A DNA stretch of 64,000 nt from Gymnopus androsaceus JB14 (taxonomy: Eukaryota; Basidiomycota; Agaricomycetes; Agaricales; Omphalotaceae): the NCBI GenBank assembly GCA_009733575.1, contig ML769583.1:1-64000 (forward strand), given 5' to 3'. Every line of letters begins with the position of its first letter. Within the stretch, counting starts at the first letter, position 1. Both the position numbers and the translations under genes were made by a program. Below are positions 35,281 to 47,899 of the stretch, piece by piece. Below the pieces are notes generated by a model. The model made no database searches. It saw nothing but the letters and a program-made list of their open reading frames with translations, and was not told the DNA's origin.

Positions 35281-35771
35281 CATCTGGAACTTGCATTACT
35301 ACTATGTAGTACTAGGTAGTGCACCTAGTGGCCTAGTTCGCCTAGCTAGGCCCCCCACTACCTAGTACTACATAGTTCCTTACGAAATCTCTTCCCGAAA
35401 CACGCTAGCTATATATGTTCATAAATCCGAGCACCATTTTTGCATCGAGAGACCAGGGTCCTTCCTTATTTGTCAATGGGTGCCATTGAGCGGGCTCCTC
35501 TGTTCCTTCCCCCATTGTTCCACTATTCTCACTGCAGCCCAGATTGCAAACAATGTGCATTTATTTTCTACTAGAATGAGTATAAGTACTATAGTTCAGT
35601 TCCCAAGTAACAACAGACAAGTAATTCTATGAAAAATCAAAAGAACGAGAAACGCACACAGCATTCAAGGAAGTGGATTAAAATGATTGGAGTGTGTAGG
35701 ATATAACATGGTGACGAGAAGAAGGATTAAAACGAGTGGAGTAAGTTTCATGAAGCAGCAATAGGTAACAT

Positions 35772-38125
35772 CTAACACAACTCAAAGAAAGAGAAGTCAG
35801 TGCGTGATTCCTCGGGTTCCGCAAGTGACGATTCGTTATCAATACCAGCGGCGGCGCTGCAAAGATAAATCAACACAATCCGTATCCAAAATGAAGTATA
35901 CACTCACTGCGCAGTCGACATCAACATACGGCGGAATACACAGAGTGTATCTGTTTGTCTAGATGCATCAGCAGTGTTCCAGTTCATGAGTTGCTTGAAA
36001 TGATGGTCGAAGATTTGGCGATACGTGGTAGCTGTGAACTTGAGCTTTGATTACTGACCAGTCCCGTACTCATTGATAGCTGCCTCAATCTAGAAAAATA
36101 TCAGTATACTGCATCTTTCAGAGGATTGTCACTTAATGCTGCAGCTGCCAAGGCAATTACCGACATTGGAATCATATCTCCAAAGATATCGGAGCAGTTT
36201 GCACCCAATGACTTCTTTCCGTTGTTGTACAAGGCCTCAACAATGATATCTTCGAGGAGTTGAGAGCAATAGATAGTCCCTGGCTTTGAACGGTTTCCCG
36301 GGTCCTAGCATGCCAACCAACAAGTTAGCACAAAAAAAAATCATTTTGATTCACAAACCTCGAAAACGTAGCTGGAATTATCCTTAAGCTTCGCTACACG
36401 GTCTCTGTTGCAGATGATCATAGCTGCTAATCCCCCCTCAATACCCTTATGGGTGCGCTTCAAGTCAAACTGCTGTGCAACGTTCTTGCGAGCTGCAGTC
36501 TTGAAGCGCCACCGCAATGTTGTACCCCAATTGGAAAGCTATGTACACCTTTGGTTAGAGACAAGATATCCTTTAAAGCAAAGAAGTGTGACTCACGATC
36601 TCCAACTCTGCTTCGGTTGGCTCTGTATTACCCTCAAAGTTCCTGATAGGCTTCAGCTTCTCAAAGGCTTGGAACCAGGCTTGAACGCAAAGGTCCATTA
36701 TGTCTGCCTTTTCCGACCATACATTACCTATACAGAGAAGCCCACATAAAAACATTACAGCGTTGTCGTTGATCTCCCGCCTACTCACAGACATCTTGAG
36801 TGAGTTGAAGCCGCACGACTTTCCGGCCTTATGGCGTACAGGACTATCGTCCTGGTCTGGTTCACCATTGTTGTCATCATTGTCTTCATAATCAACAGCC
36901 GCAGATGAAGCCTAAAGACAAAGTTTCAGTGCCAAAATAAATTGAAAAAATGTAACTACGCACAGGTTCTTCACCTTCAGCGAATCTGGTTGGCAGTAAC
37001 ATATGTGTATGTTGGACAAGACGGCGCCTTGGTTTGGCAGAGGCATCATCATTGTGGATAGAAGGCGAGCCCGACAAAGAAGGCATGGATGAAGCCTGAC
37101 TTGCAGCTGGCTGGACTGGAGCTGTTGGAGCAGCAGACCCTGGAACGGAGGTAGGAAATGAGAAAGAAGATCTTCCGTTCTCAATATCTCCAGCTGTGTT
37201 ATTAGTAGCAGGTAAAGCTGCCGAAAAGTTAAAACCAGGCGCTGAATACGATGGCCCAGAGTATTGAGTGGTTCTAAATGCAAAAGGCTGACTCGGACTC
37301 AATTCGGCGGATGAGTTCCTATGAAAAAATGAGTTATCGAAGATGGTCTACAAAAAGAACATACATATGAAGCTGAGCATCCTTGTTAGCATTTGCAGAA
37401 TAGAGAATATCTTCATCAGTTCCGTTGGCCTCTGGATCTTGGTTAAGCTCCTGGAGCTCTTCGGCACTAAGACCAGGATACTGGTCTTATGTACGGTAGT
37501 CAGAATTATAACTGCGTATATTTATGCGTAAACACATACCATTGGTCATGGATGAAAAACCATGCTGAGACATTGCAAAGCCTTCCAGCTGTAGGACTAG
37601 AAGTGAGCAACAACTTCATATCATGAGGAAAAATTAACCTACCTGCCGTGAGGAGTACATGTTCACATCACTGGAGTTACTACTGGTACCAACTTGACTA
37701 GGCCATGCCTGAAGCTCAGAGGAATCACCAGTGGGAGCCGAACAGGGGAAGCTTGAAGGTTGGCTCTGAGCAAAGTTCTGCGGCTCATTTGTGAGAGGCA
37801 CAAGAGGTTCAGTGGAGGTGCGGCTGAGTGGTGCCAAACGACCGGCAATACCTGAAGATGAGTGCAACATAGTACTCATAGTCCGGTTAGCTGGGCCTCG
37901 ACGCCTCTTAGCGGCATTTGCTGACTGTTCGAGCCTAGCAGCTTTACGAGAAGCAGTCTCTTCCTCGAGGTCGACTACAAAGGTTAGTGAACATAATGAA
38001 AATTTTTTGGAACAGAAATACTCACTCATATACCGTTTCCGTGAGGTAGGAATGGACGTCCGAGCATGACGTCCCGAAGGGCGGGTATTTTCAATGTCTT
38101 GGTCAAAGCTGAATGGGGCGTCCAT
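35772..38125 (-). CDS. DUF6532-type protein of the Plavaka element
   Basis: Multi-exon minus-strand gene starting MDAPFSFDQDIENTRPSGRH. A serine/proline-rich N-terminal half with basic patches (AAKRRRGPA) leads to a predicted folded C-terminal half: SEKADIMDLCVQAWFQAFEK, YCSQLLEDIIVEALYNNGKK, SDIFGDMIPMSVIALAAAA and YRQIFDHHFKQLMNWN. These fit the DUF6532 pattern (region before I..ii..wF, then F....p..iAL.aTa). It ends ESRTDFSFFELC at 35772. Function is unknown; such proteins recur in agaricomycete genomes. It is divergent from the transposase with 170 bp between start codons. Exon borders are approximate; the assignment is from pattern memory only. Confidence 0.6.
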
Positions 38126-38295
38126 GGAGAAGGTGAAAGTAAGAAAGAAAAAAAAAAGATGGGCGGTAATTTTGAGATCAAGTGTAATAAGCAAGCATGT
38201 GTAGCGACACAGATTATACTGATAACCGAATAACCCGGCTCCCCTTGTTCCTAGGAACAAACTACTCTTTTGACCTTCTCCGACAGCTCCTTGAA

Positions 38296-41200
38296 ATGCC
38301 TGCTCACTGGTGTGAACATTGCGGACGTTCATTCCCAACCACTTCTCAGCGTAACCAGCATCAGTCCCAACAGCGTTCCTGCCGTGCAAAAAAATTCGCA
38401 CAGTTGCGAACTCGCTTCCCAATTTTTGCCAGTATGGCAAGCAGCAGTAGTGCGGTCCTGCCAAGCCAACCTGAGCCAGATGCATTTGGCATTCCTCCAG
38501 ACAGTGATGGGTCGCAGGGCGTGTTCAGCCTCAATGCAATCAATGGTTCCAACCTTGATACAGAGGATCCCGATCCTATTCCTGCTTGCCGGGGAGTTGG
38601 TATTGAGGAAGTAGTGGATGAAGATTACTGGATAAAAACACCTCCTTCAGATCTTGGAGCTGGTCAAACGTTCAGTAGGGGACGTACCACATTCCAAATC
38701 ATTCGAGATGACCAAATTCTGAAAGGTGCAGAGATTTTGGGTCCGTTCGCAGATGCTGAGGAGTGGGAGCTGGCGAAGTGGTTGATAAAGAACGTTGGCC
38801 ATAATGCCACAGAGTCATTTCTAAAGTTACCGATTGTAAGTTTTTCAGTTTGGCATTGTGCGAGAATACTCACCATCCACTTAACAGGTAAAGAAACGTA
38901 TTGACCCAAATTACAAGTCGAAAGACGATTTCTTGAAGGCAATTGATGACCTTCCAAGCGGTGTTAGTTGGCAGCGGGAGGTCATCTCCCTGACAGGAGA
39001 TATCCAGAACGAAGAAGGTGTGACCTTGACAGAGGAACTGGAGCTCTGGTATCGCAATCCTGTGGAATGTGTACATGAGCTCATGGGGAATCCGGTGTTT
39101 CGAGATGTAATGAAGTACGCACCGGAGAAGTTGTTCAATGATGCCGAGCAGAGAAGTGAGCGTATTAATGAGATGTGGACTGGACAATGGTGGTGGGAAC
39201 TGCAGGTAAGCTACGAAACCACGCAAGATCAATACAGTTGACTCATTGTACTCACAGAAAGCTCTTCCTGCGGGAGCCACTATAGCGCCAATAATTCTAT
39301 CTTCCGATAAAACCAAGTTATCACAGTTCCGAGGTGACAAAAGTGCTTGGCCTGTATACCTCACCATTGGAAACATCGCCAAGAATGTTCGACGCCAGGC
39401 AAACTCTCATGCAACCGTCTTAATTGGGTACCTTCCCGTAGGCAAATTCGACTGTTTTAGTGACAAAACCCGGTCGTTTGCTCGGTATCGCGCATTCCAT
39501 CAGTGTATGTCCATCCTAACAGCATCACTCGTCGAGGCTGGGAAGCAAGGAGTTCTGATGACCTGTGCTGACAGCTTTGTTCGCTGGGTCTTCCCGATCC
39601 TCGCAGCATATGTGGCAGATTATCCTGAGCACTGTCTCGTGGCCTGTTGCATGGAGAACCGCTGTCCAATCTGCAAGGTTCATCCTACTCAGCGTGGTTC
39701 ACACCTATCGGCTGACATACGGACTCACCATGAGACCGAGGCTCTACTAGCTCGGAACAAGGAGGGTTGGCGAGATAACGAATTTGAAGATTTGGGGTTG
39801 CGACCGGTCCATGAACCCTTCTGGTCAAAACTTCCATACTCAAATATCTTTCAAGCTTTCACACCTGACTTGTTGCACCAGCTTCATAAGGGGGTTTTCA
39901 AAGACCACCTCGTGAAGTGGTGTACTGAAATCGTGGGCGAAAAGGAACTCGACGAACGGTTCAAGTCGATGACCAATGACCCCGATATTCGCCATTTCAA
40001 AAACGGCATATCATTTGTTTCGCAGTGGACCGGATCTGAGCACAAAGCCATGGAGAAAGTCTTCGTTGGGCTACTTGCAGGCGCAGTTCCAGACGAAGTC
40101 ATGATCTGTGTACGAGCAGCAATTGATTTCATTTATTATTCTTCTCTTCATTCCCACTCGACTGAAACACTCACTGCTCTTGAAAAATCCTTGGACGACT
40201 TCCATGCCCACAAACAGGTCTTTATCGATTTGGATGCTCGGAAAGCTGATCACTTCAATATTCCAAAGCTTCATGCTATGAAACATTATGTTGTGCTCAT
40301 TCGCCACTTTGGTAGCGCGGATGGTTTCAATACCAAATCACCAGAGCGTCTTCACATTGACTACGCGAAGAACGCGTATCGAGCATCGAACAAAAAGGAT
40401 TACATTATCCAGATGACGCATTGGCTGCAACGTCAGGAAGCAGTTGACCATTTTGCTCTATTCTTGGACTGGATGGAGAAGGGAGAATACAGAGCAGATG
40501 GCGGTCAAGGTAGTGAGGTTGAGAGGGCAGCTGATGATGGCGACGTGGTTGTAGCCGTCATTGGTGATTCCGGCATCAATATCACAACCACTCTTGAACA
40601 TCTACCACGATCTGTTCGCCGCCCTCGTTTGTACAAAATTGCTGCTACGCATACTGGGATTTTGCGGAACGTTCCTGCCAGCACAATAATTCGACAGCAT
40701 CGCGCATCTTACTTCCTAGAAGCCATTGCAAGTTTCCTGACAGCCAAAGGTGGCAAAATCCCTCCTCACCCTCACGACTGTTTCAACCTCTTCAAACGGA
40801 TTACTTTTCCTCTCCCACCAATTTCCTCTGCTTCCCAAACATCCGATACCTTGAAGAACATTGTTTGTGCATCACCACCTGTACCCGCTCATCAACGAAA
40901 GTCGGCTGAGCCAGCGCGACTGGATTTTGCGCTGATTTCCACCAATGAACACAATGATAAAACAGAGGGAACGGCTCTAGAAGGTGCGTAGTTTTCTGTG
41001 TGTTATTGTTCGTCATTTTATATTCCAAGTCTAGGTCTTCGGGTAGCGCTTGTTCGTGTCATCTTCAAGCTTCCTGCAGTCTACCAGATACAAGCTCCGC
41101 ACCCCCTTGCTTATATCAAGTGGTACACACCCTTCAGCACACCCAACCCTTATTCTGGCTTATACACACTCAAGCCATCGACGCGCAATCACCATACTCA

Positions 41201-41393
41201 CGGTGAAATTGTTCCAGCATCTCGAATTGCTCGCAATGCGCATTTAACACCGTTCTACGGTCGCCAAAAAAATCCCTCCTGGACATCGGATAACATCTTA
41301 GACACATGTAATGTATTCAACTTTAATCCTTACCGCAACTTGCACTGTTTTACTCAGTTCAAAGTGGGTCGTCCTCATTTTAAGGTAGTTTAG
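38296..41393 (+). CDS. Plavaka transposase (CACTA/CMC-related), intact
   Basis: About 980 residues from four exons: 38296-38835, 38888-39205, 39258-40983 and 41035-41393. All junctions are GT-AG and keep frame, and I see no stop. The N-terminus has a C2H2-like finger (HWCEHCGRSFPTTSQRNQH..C). The core shows WPVYLTIGNIAKNVRR, ATVLIGYLPVGKFDCF, VAYVADYPEHCLVACC-like AAYVADYPEHCLVACC, CPICKVHP, FQAFTPDLLHQLHKGVFKDH, HFNIPKLHAMKHYV and ADGFNTKSPERLHIDYAKNAYRA. These blocks are diagnostic of basidiomycete Plavaka transposases. It should cut and join the CATC ends in the nucleus. Because it sits intact inside a decayed host element, its insertion is probably younger than copia A. Confidence 0.9.
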
Positions 41394-41646
41394 TTCTATA
41401 GAACTTGTATTTTGTACGTCTAAAGTCTACCAATATCATTGTTTTTGGGTACCGAACTCAAACTTGATGAGTTAAAGCACTTCCCTGGACTGTTTGAAGG
41501 GTGCCGTATTGCATGGGCTGTCACTGTGTCAAACATTAGCTCCGATTAGGCTTCAACTCCGGACAAGCGATGTCAACTTACTAGGTGCTACTAGGCGATA
41601 CTATACAGCAGGCCTCTACTATACGCTAGAAAGCGGATTCCAGATG

Positions 41647-43254
41647 GAGTTGCGACATCTTACCGCATCTCTAGGTCAGGTAACATCAGAAATTGAATCT
41701 GATCCTTTATCTGTTGCAGAAGCTATGCAACAACCTGACAGCTCCAAATGGTACAATGCCATGAAGGACGAAATCTCCAGACTCCAGGAGTGTGGAACCT
41801 ATACAATTGTCACTCCATCTCCAGATGCCAATATTCTCACATCCAAATGGGTCTATCGGACCAAGAAGGATGAATGAGGTCACATTACAGGACACCAAGC
41901 TCGTCTTGTTGTACGTGGATTTAATCAGATCCCAGATGTTGACTACTTCCCAGACGAAACCTTCGCATCTGTCACAAAACTTGCATCAGCCCGTGCTATA
42001 CTCAGCATTGGAGCTGAGAAGAGCATGATTATTCACCAAATGGATGTGAAATCAGCTTACCTTTACAGGGAATTGGACAACAACGAGCGCATTTTTATGA
42101 AGGCACCTCCAGGCATTGATATAGGGGTAAAACCAGGTCAAACCTTACGGCTTAAACTCGCACTTTACGGACTTAAACAAGCCAGTCAATGATGGTATAT
42201 GTGATTCAGGGAAATCATGACCCAACTGGGGTTTAAACGGTCTTGATCACGCTGTTTTCTATTGCACTAATCCCTTCACCATCATTTTCATACATGTTGA
42301 CGACATGACATTGGTTACCAAAACCCTGGCCATCATGGAGAAACTAAAGAAAGATATTGGGGCTATAATTGAAGTTGTTGATTCCAGAGAAATCCATTGG
42401 CTACTTGGGATCAAGATCCGAAGATCTCTCCATAACAGGACGATTCACTTATCCCAGCGGTCATACATTGACGCCATACTCTCCCGCTATGGATTCTCGG
42501 ATATAAAGCCACTCTCTATTCCCTTCGATCCCCACATCCACCTCACCAAAGACCAATCATCCAAAATGGTTGAGGATATTGCTTTCATGCACGACAAACC
42601 CTACAGAGAGGCCCTTGGCACTCTCCAGTACTTATCCGTTGCTACGGGACCTGACATCACGTATGCAGTCTCTATCCTTGCTTGTTTTTCACAAAACCCC
42701 GGCATCACTCATTGGAAGGGTGTACGCTGTGTCTACGCCTATCTCAAATACACTTGAGACTTTTGGCTCAGTACGAGCAACCAGGAGACAGTCCAAGGTT
42801 ACACGGATGCGGATGGTATGTCCCAAGAAGATTGACATGCTATTTCCGGGTACATTTTTATGTTGAATGGCGGAGCAGTATCTTGGTTGTCAAAATGACA
42901 GGATACCATTTCTTTATCCACCATGGAAGCCGAGTATATCGTTTTGACCCATGCGGCAAAGGAAGCGATCTGGCTTAGGAATCTTTTGTCAGAAATCTTT
43001 GGTCCAATTACTCATGCGATCCCTATCATGTCAGACAATCAGTCTGCCATCACATTGGCGAAGGATGATCGTTTTCATGCTAGGACCAAACACATCAATA
43101 TCCGATACCACTTCATCTGCTATGTCATCGAGGAAGGTAAAATTTGTCTTACTTACTGCCCTACCAAAAATATGACGGCAGACATCTTCACCAAAGCCTT
43201 ACCTTTGATGAAAACCAAACACTTCGCAGCATCCATGGGATTAGCAAAGGTTTG
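41647..43254 (+). pseudogene. Copia A reverse transcriptase-RNase H
   Basis: Starts MELRHLTASLGQ, then KWYNAMKDEISRLQECGTY and SKWVYRTKKDE, VVRGFNQ, HQMDVKSAYLYRELDNNE, LKLALYGLKQASQ and the FIHVDDM active site. RNase H ends TMEAEYIVLTHAAKEAIWLR ... NMTADIFTKALP...MGLAKV at 43254. Several stops (TGA after KKDE and after KQASQ) and small frameshifts near 42240 and 42760 make it non-functional. Confidence 0.85.
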
Positions 43255-43262
43255 AAGGGGAG
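43254..43262 (+). other. Polypurine tract of copia A
   Basis: gaaggggag directly before the 3' LTR, the expected plus-strand primer. Confidence 0.7.
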
Positions 43263-43605
43263 TGTTGGAATATCAAAGGTAAATATATCTTATCGAACTA
43301 TACATGGAACACTTTCTCATAGTCTCCACTTGTTTGTATCACCATCCCATGCACTCCACTACTATTGTCTTGCAGACTCCACTTGCTCTCTCGCAGTACC
43401 CACTTTACCGTATGGACAGTAGCCACACATATCCACGCAGTAGCCACCTGCCCGATATATTGTTTGTACATAGGACTGTATATAAAGCCTAGTACCATAC
43501 CCTGTAATAACACTGTTGTCCCCCATCAATTTGTGTGATTGCTACTACTAAAGTCCTGTGTGGACTTACTGCTGCTACTTCCTATTTAGGAACGTAACTC
43601 TAATA
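43263..43605 (+). repeat. Copia A 3' LTR
   Basis: 343 bp, same length as the 5' LTR with no indels; 10 transitions between them by manual comparison. Confidence 0.9.
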
Positions 43606-43625
43606 GGTAACTATAATATGATCAG

Positions 43626-43830
43626 AATCCACAGGAAATCCAGGGGCCCTGCCTGGAATCCATATGGCTAGGACCTCTGGCACCCTTTGGATATGGATTC
43701 CATGCCACTAGTAAAAATAGTAGTGTATGGATTCCATGCATGTTGCAGGGAATCCATGCACTAGTAAATATAGTAGTGTATGGATTCCATGCATGTTGCA
43801 TTATGGAATCCATACACTACTATTTTTACT
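43626..43830. repeat. GGAATCCAT-rich palindromic repeat
   Basis: Direct and inverted copies of GGAATCCAT. A perfect 26-bp inverted pair lies at 43711-43736 (gtaaaaatagtagtgtatgg..) and 43804-43829, enclosing two near-identical about 57-bp units. It fills the gap between the copia A and copia B LTRs. Probably a MITE or foldback element. Confidence 0.65.
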
Positions 43831-44194
43831 TGTTGGAATATCAAAGGTAAATATATTCTATCGAACTATACATGGAACTCTTTCTCGTAGTCTCCACTTG
43901 TTTGTATCACCATCCCATGCACTCCACTGTTATCGTCTCGCAGACTCCACTCAGTCTCTCGCCGTATCCACTTGCTCTCTCGCAGTACCCACTTTACCGT
44001 ATGCATAGTAGCCACACATATTCACGCAGTAGCCACTTGCCCGATATATCATTTGTACTTAGGACTGTATATAAGCTTAGGTACCGTACCCTGTAATAAC
44101 ACCGTCGTCCCCCCATCAATCTGTGTGATCATTACCACTAAGTCCTGTGTGGACTTACTGCTGCTACTTCCTATTTAGGAACGTAACTCTAACA
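43831..44194 (+). repeat. Copia B 5' LTR
   Basis: 364 bp, TGTTGGAATATC ... CTCTAACA, intact TG..CA ends. It carries an extra 20-bp-scale insertion (agtctctcgccgtatccact) relative to the copia A LTRs. Followed by the same ggttatgggccccgg primer site. Confidence 0.9.
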
Positions 44195-44252
44195 GGTTAT
44201 GGGCCCCGGCCTTAACCATTGACGCATCTATTTGTGGACATAACCCTTGTTG

Positions 44253-47200
44253 ATGTCACAACCTAGGCCTACCGCACCAGCAGCTCGCAGAACAGCATCA
44301 GGACAAGCCGCCGCCGCCGCAGCATCCAGCAGTAAACCAGCGCCTTCACCATTACCATTACCAGCCACCGATCAGAAGGCACCTTGCGCTTTGAAATCTC
44401 ATATAGCGGACAAAGACGAAACCCGCGACAGGTGGTGGAATCCAAGCGACCAGAAGTGGTTTGTTTGTGCTAAACAGCCTTGCCCAAACCGGTACGACAC
44501 TCCTCACAAGAATACTAAATACACTGCAGAATTACCGGATTACGCCGATCTACCTGATATTGTTCAGGAACAATTTATCAAAACCGCAGAAAACAAAAGA
44601 CAGGAGAAAAAACGCAGCGAACGTCTAGCTGGCAAACAGAAAGCCGCAGCCTCATCTTCATCTAATCCAACTCCAACACCTACTCCTTCACCAGCTCCAG
44701 TTTTGTTACCGAAACAAGAGCCACAGCAAACACCACCTCCACTTCCACCAAATCCATCTCCACAGCCATCTCCACAACAAACTCCACAGCCCTTACCGAG
44801 TAATCTTCCACAAAGATCTCCACCCTCATCTCCATCAGATTCAGGATCTGAATCATCAGGGGCATTTGAATCAGATTCCGACGACAATATGTCTAAAGCA
44901 CTAAAAGCTTTGATAAGGTTACAACCTTAAAGTCGGACGGATCAAATTGGGACATGTGGAAAACTCGAGTGGAATTCGCAGCCAGATCTATTGGCTACCA
45001 GCGTTATTTCGAATGGAATCCACATATAACAACGGATCCAGATGCAACGGAGAATGATAGAGAAAAGGACAACGACCTTTTGAATGCTATCATTGGCAGG
45101 TTATCGGATGGAATATTCCGAAGGTATAGGAACTATGACAACACGAAACGGTTGTGGGAAAATTTACTCGCTGATTATGATTCTAAAAATGCTCTTACTG
45201 AATCATTTTTGCAAAGACGACTTCACACCATGCGATGCACGGACCCATCCAAGGTCAATAAACATTTGGACGACATGATCAGCATCCGGGACGACCTCAC
45301 TACTAGGGGAATCGATATCAACGACGATATATTCGTCAACACCATCATGTCCTCTGTCCCCGACACCTTCAAAGCCACCATAAACGCATTGGCTGTTTTC
45401 TCCGTGAAAGCAGACAAGAAGCTCAGTCCTGCCGAGCTTATTTCCACTATTTGTGCTGAATCAATGGTACACCAAATGCGACATGATCACAAGAAGGAAT
45501 CGGCAAACTATGCCGGTAACAGGGGAAGAGGAGGTTTCCGAGGTCGTGGAAATTCCTTTAGGGGAAATTCCCGAGGCAGAGGCAGAGGCCGCGGAGGATC
45601 GACGAGTCGTCAGGACTCAGTTTGTTACAACTGCGGAGGTAAAGGTCACTTTGGAAATCAATGTCCATCGGAGAAACGCAGTCAGGCCAACGAGGCCAAG
45701 GAAATGAAGGCTCCTAAAGAAAAGCAGAAGAAGAAATTGGATGGAAACTGGAGAGACAGGCCGAAGAACAGCGAAGTGGCATCCTCATCTATGATTGAGG
45801 AAGTACCAGAGTCATCATGAGCAGCAATCGAAATTCCCGCTAAGCATGGGAATCTTATTTTCGATTTTTCCGAAATAGCTGATAAATTCGAATTAGCTCT
45901 TTCATCGCCGAGCGATCACAAATGTCAGAAATACAATTCTGATATAGTGCAAAACATCAAAGTCGATAGTCCGCCACCTCTTACTCTTAACAATGAAGAG
46001 GAGGAGGAAGTATACGTCGACGTTAATCTCTTTCCTTCCTTCAAATTTGGATATGACACCGAAGAGGGAGTTGGAAAATGTGATCACGCTTGAGCTGCAG
46101 CCCACAGTTACGGAGCAATTCTTTTTGACTCCGGATGCTCTACCCACATGACGCCACTCACTGACGAACTCAGGAATCAACGGGAGATTCCAACACGAGT
46201 CATTCAGGCTGCTAACGCGGAAACCTTCACGGCAAACATCTCCGGCACACTCCATCTGGGACTTCCAACATTCGAACATAAAATAAGAATGTTAAAGCTC
46301 CCCAACACCCTTCTATGTCCAGACACTCCCAACACACTCGTATCATTGGGAAAACTCGACGATGATGGTTACGCCATCCATACCGCAAATGGTAAAATGA
46401 CGATCAGAGATCGCCAGGGAAATCTCGTGGGAGTTATCCCAAAGATCAACGGACTATACCAGATCCCATCTCGGGAACACGCTTATTCGACTAAGATCGG
46501 CAGATTGGTATCTCTTTACGAGGCACACTGCATCTTAGGTCACCTCAACTATGCTTATGTGAAGCATATGTTCCGAGACAACCAGGTTCGTGCAATCAGA
46601 TTGGATCTGAAGCAAATGGACGAACCAGAATGCCGCGCTTGTATGCTTGGGAAAGCATCCAGGTATCCTATTGCTCAGGTGCGATCATCTCCACGTGCGG
46701 AGAATTTTGGAGACGTCTTCCACATGGACGTGTGGGGACCATCACAAGTCAGGACGGTAAACCATTGCACTTACACGCTGACTCTAGTTGACGAAGCAAC
46801 TGACTGGTTGGAGGAACCCCAAATGAAGTTGAAGGACGAGTCATTCGCACAGTACGTGGTTCTCCAGACAGGTCTCCAAACTCAATACGGCACAACTGTT
46901 AAAGTTCTCCACTCTGATCGAGGGGGAGAATTTCTCAGTAACGAATTCACGGCATATCTGGAACGCATTGGGACATGACGACGTCTCACGGTACACGACA
47001 CCCCGGAACACAATGGTATAGCGGAACGCGCACATCGAACGTTGCTTAACGCAGTTCGAAGTCTTTTAATCTTATCAGGACTCCCGAAATGGCTTTGGGG
47101 ATTCATGATGAAATACGCGGTATATGTTTGGAACAGGACGCCGAAGAAGGCCATTGGAATGGCCACTCCATACGAGAAACGGTTTGGTATTAAACCGGAC

Positions 47201-47880
47201 ATTACTGATCTTCGAATCTTCGGCAGCATCGTTTATGTCAAACGAGAGAAGGAACCCGGCAAATTGGAACCACAGGCTCAGGAAGGACGCTGGATAGGAC
47301 TCAAACCCGAATCAAATGGTCACTACATCTACTGGCCAACACGTCACACTGTCACAACGGAGAGGAATGTAGTTTTCTCTGACAGGCAGATCCAACCCGT
47401 TGAAGGGGAGGATGGAAATTTGGGAAATTTAGAAACATCCGTCACCGAGTCGGAACAGCCTGTCATACCAGTTCCAGAAGAAATCGCTGAACCAATTGCA
47501 CCAGACAAAGTATCTGGGAAACGAGTCAGACGACCCACCAAGAAGATCAGGGACGTCATTGAAGGACTTGGAGAAGGAAGTGATGAGTTGCGACATCTTA
47601 CCGCATCTCTAGGTCAGGTAAACATCAGAAATTGAATCTGATCCTTTATCTGTTGCAGAATCTATGCGACGACCTGACAGCTCTAAATGGTACGATGCCA
47701 TGGAAGGGACGAAATCTCCAGACTCCAGGAACGTGGAACCTATACAATTGTCACTCCATCTTCAGATGCAAACATTCTCACATCCAAATGGGTCTATCGG
47801 ACCAAGAAGGATAACTGAGGTCACATTACAGGATTCCAGGCAGGCTCTGTCTTGTTGTACTGTGGATTTAATCCAGATGA
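44253..47880 (+). pseudogene. Copia B Gag-protease-integrase, truncated before RT
   Basis: Better preserved sister of copia A. It runs from MSQPRPTAPAARRTAS through zinc knuckle CYNCGGKGHFGNQC, protease LFDSGCSTHM, the HHCC region, integrase FHMDVWGP / VLHSDRGGEF / DTPEHNGIAERAHR and on to SKWVYRTKKDN. Lesions: one missing C at about 44910 (KALIRLQP instead of KAFDKVTT), TGG-to-TGA at about 45819, a TGA at about 46091 and CGA-to-TGA at about 46976. Homology stops near 47880 inside the RT start, and no RT core or 3' LTR follows. Confidence 0.9.
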
Positions 47881-47899
47881 TTGTTACACTTTGGACTAT

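Larger units (their letters stand above)
35281..41646 (+). mobile_element. Complete Plavaka-type DNA transposon nested in copia A
   Basis: 6366 bp with 9-bp terminal inverted repeats CATCTGGAA / TTCCAGATG, flanked by GA on both sides. Copia B has the empty site ..gaagtgatgagttgcgac.. with one GA, proving a 2-bp duplication. The subterminal regions repeat ACTAGGTAG/CTAGTACTACATAG motifs. It carries an intact transposase (+) and a DUF6532-type gene (-) in divergent arrangement, so it may be autonomous. Confidence 0.9.
23441..43605 (+). mobile_element. Copia A: Ty1/copia retrotransposon with nested insertions
   Basis: Two LTRs of 343 bp each (23441-23783 and 43263-43605), TGTTGG...AATA, bracket Gag, protease, integrase and RT-RNase H in copia order. 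Removing the nested elements (24899-32873, 33731-34099, 35281-41646) leaves about 5.5 kb, a normal copia length. The flanking pentamers gatag and ggtaa differ by two transitions, so a decayed 5-bp duplication is possible. The LTRs differ by 10 transitions and no transversions by my count. Confidence 0.9.

Noticed and set aside
23436..43610. Clean 5-bp target duplication for copia A
   Set aside because: Flanks gatag and ggtaa differ at two positions; they could be a decayed duplication but do not prove one.
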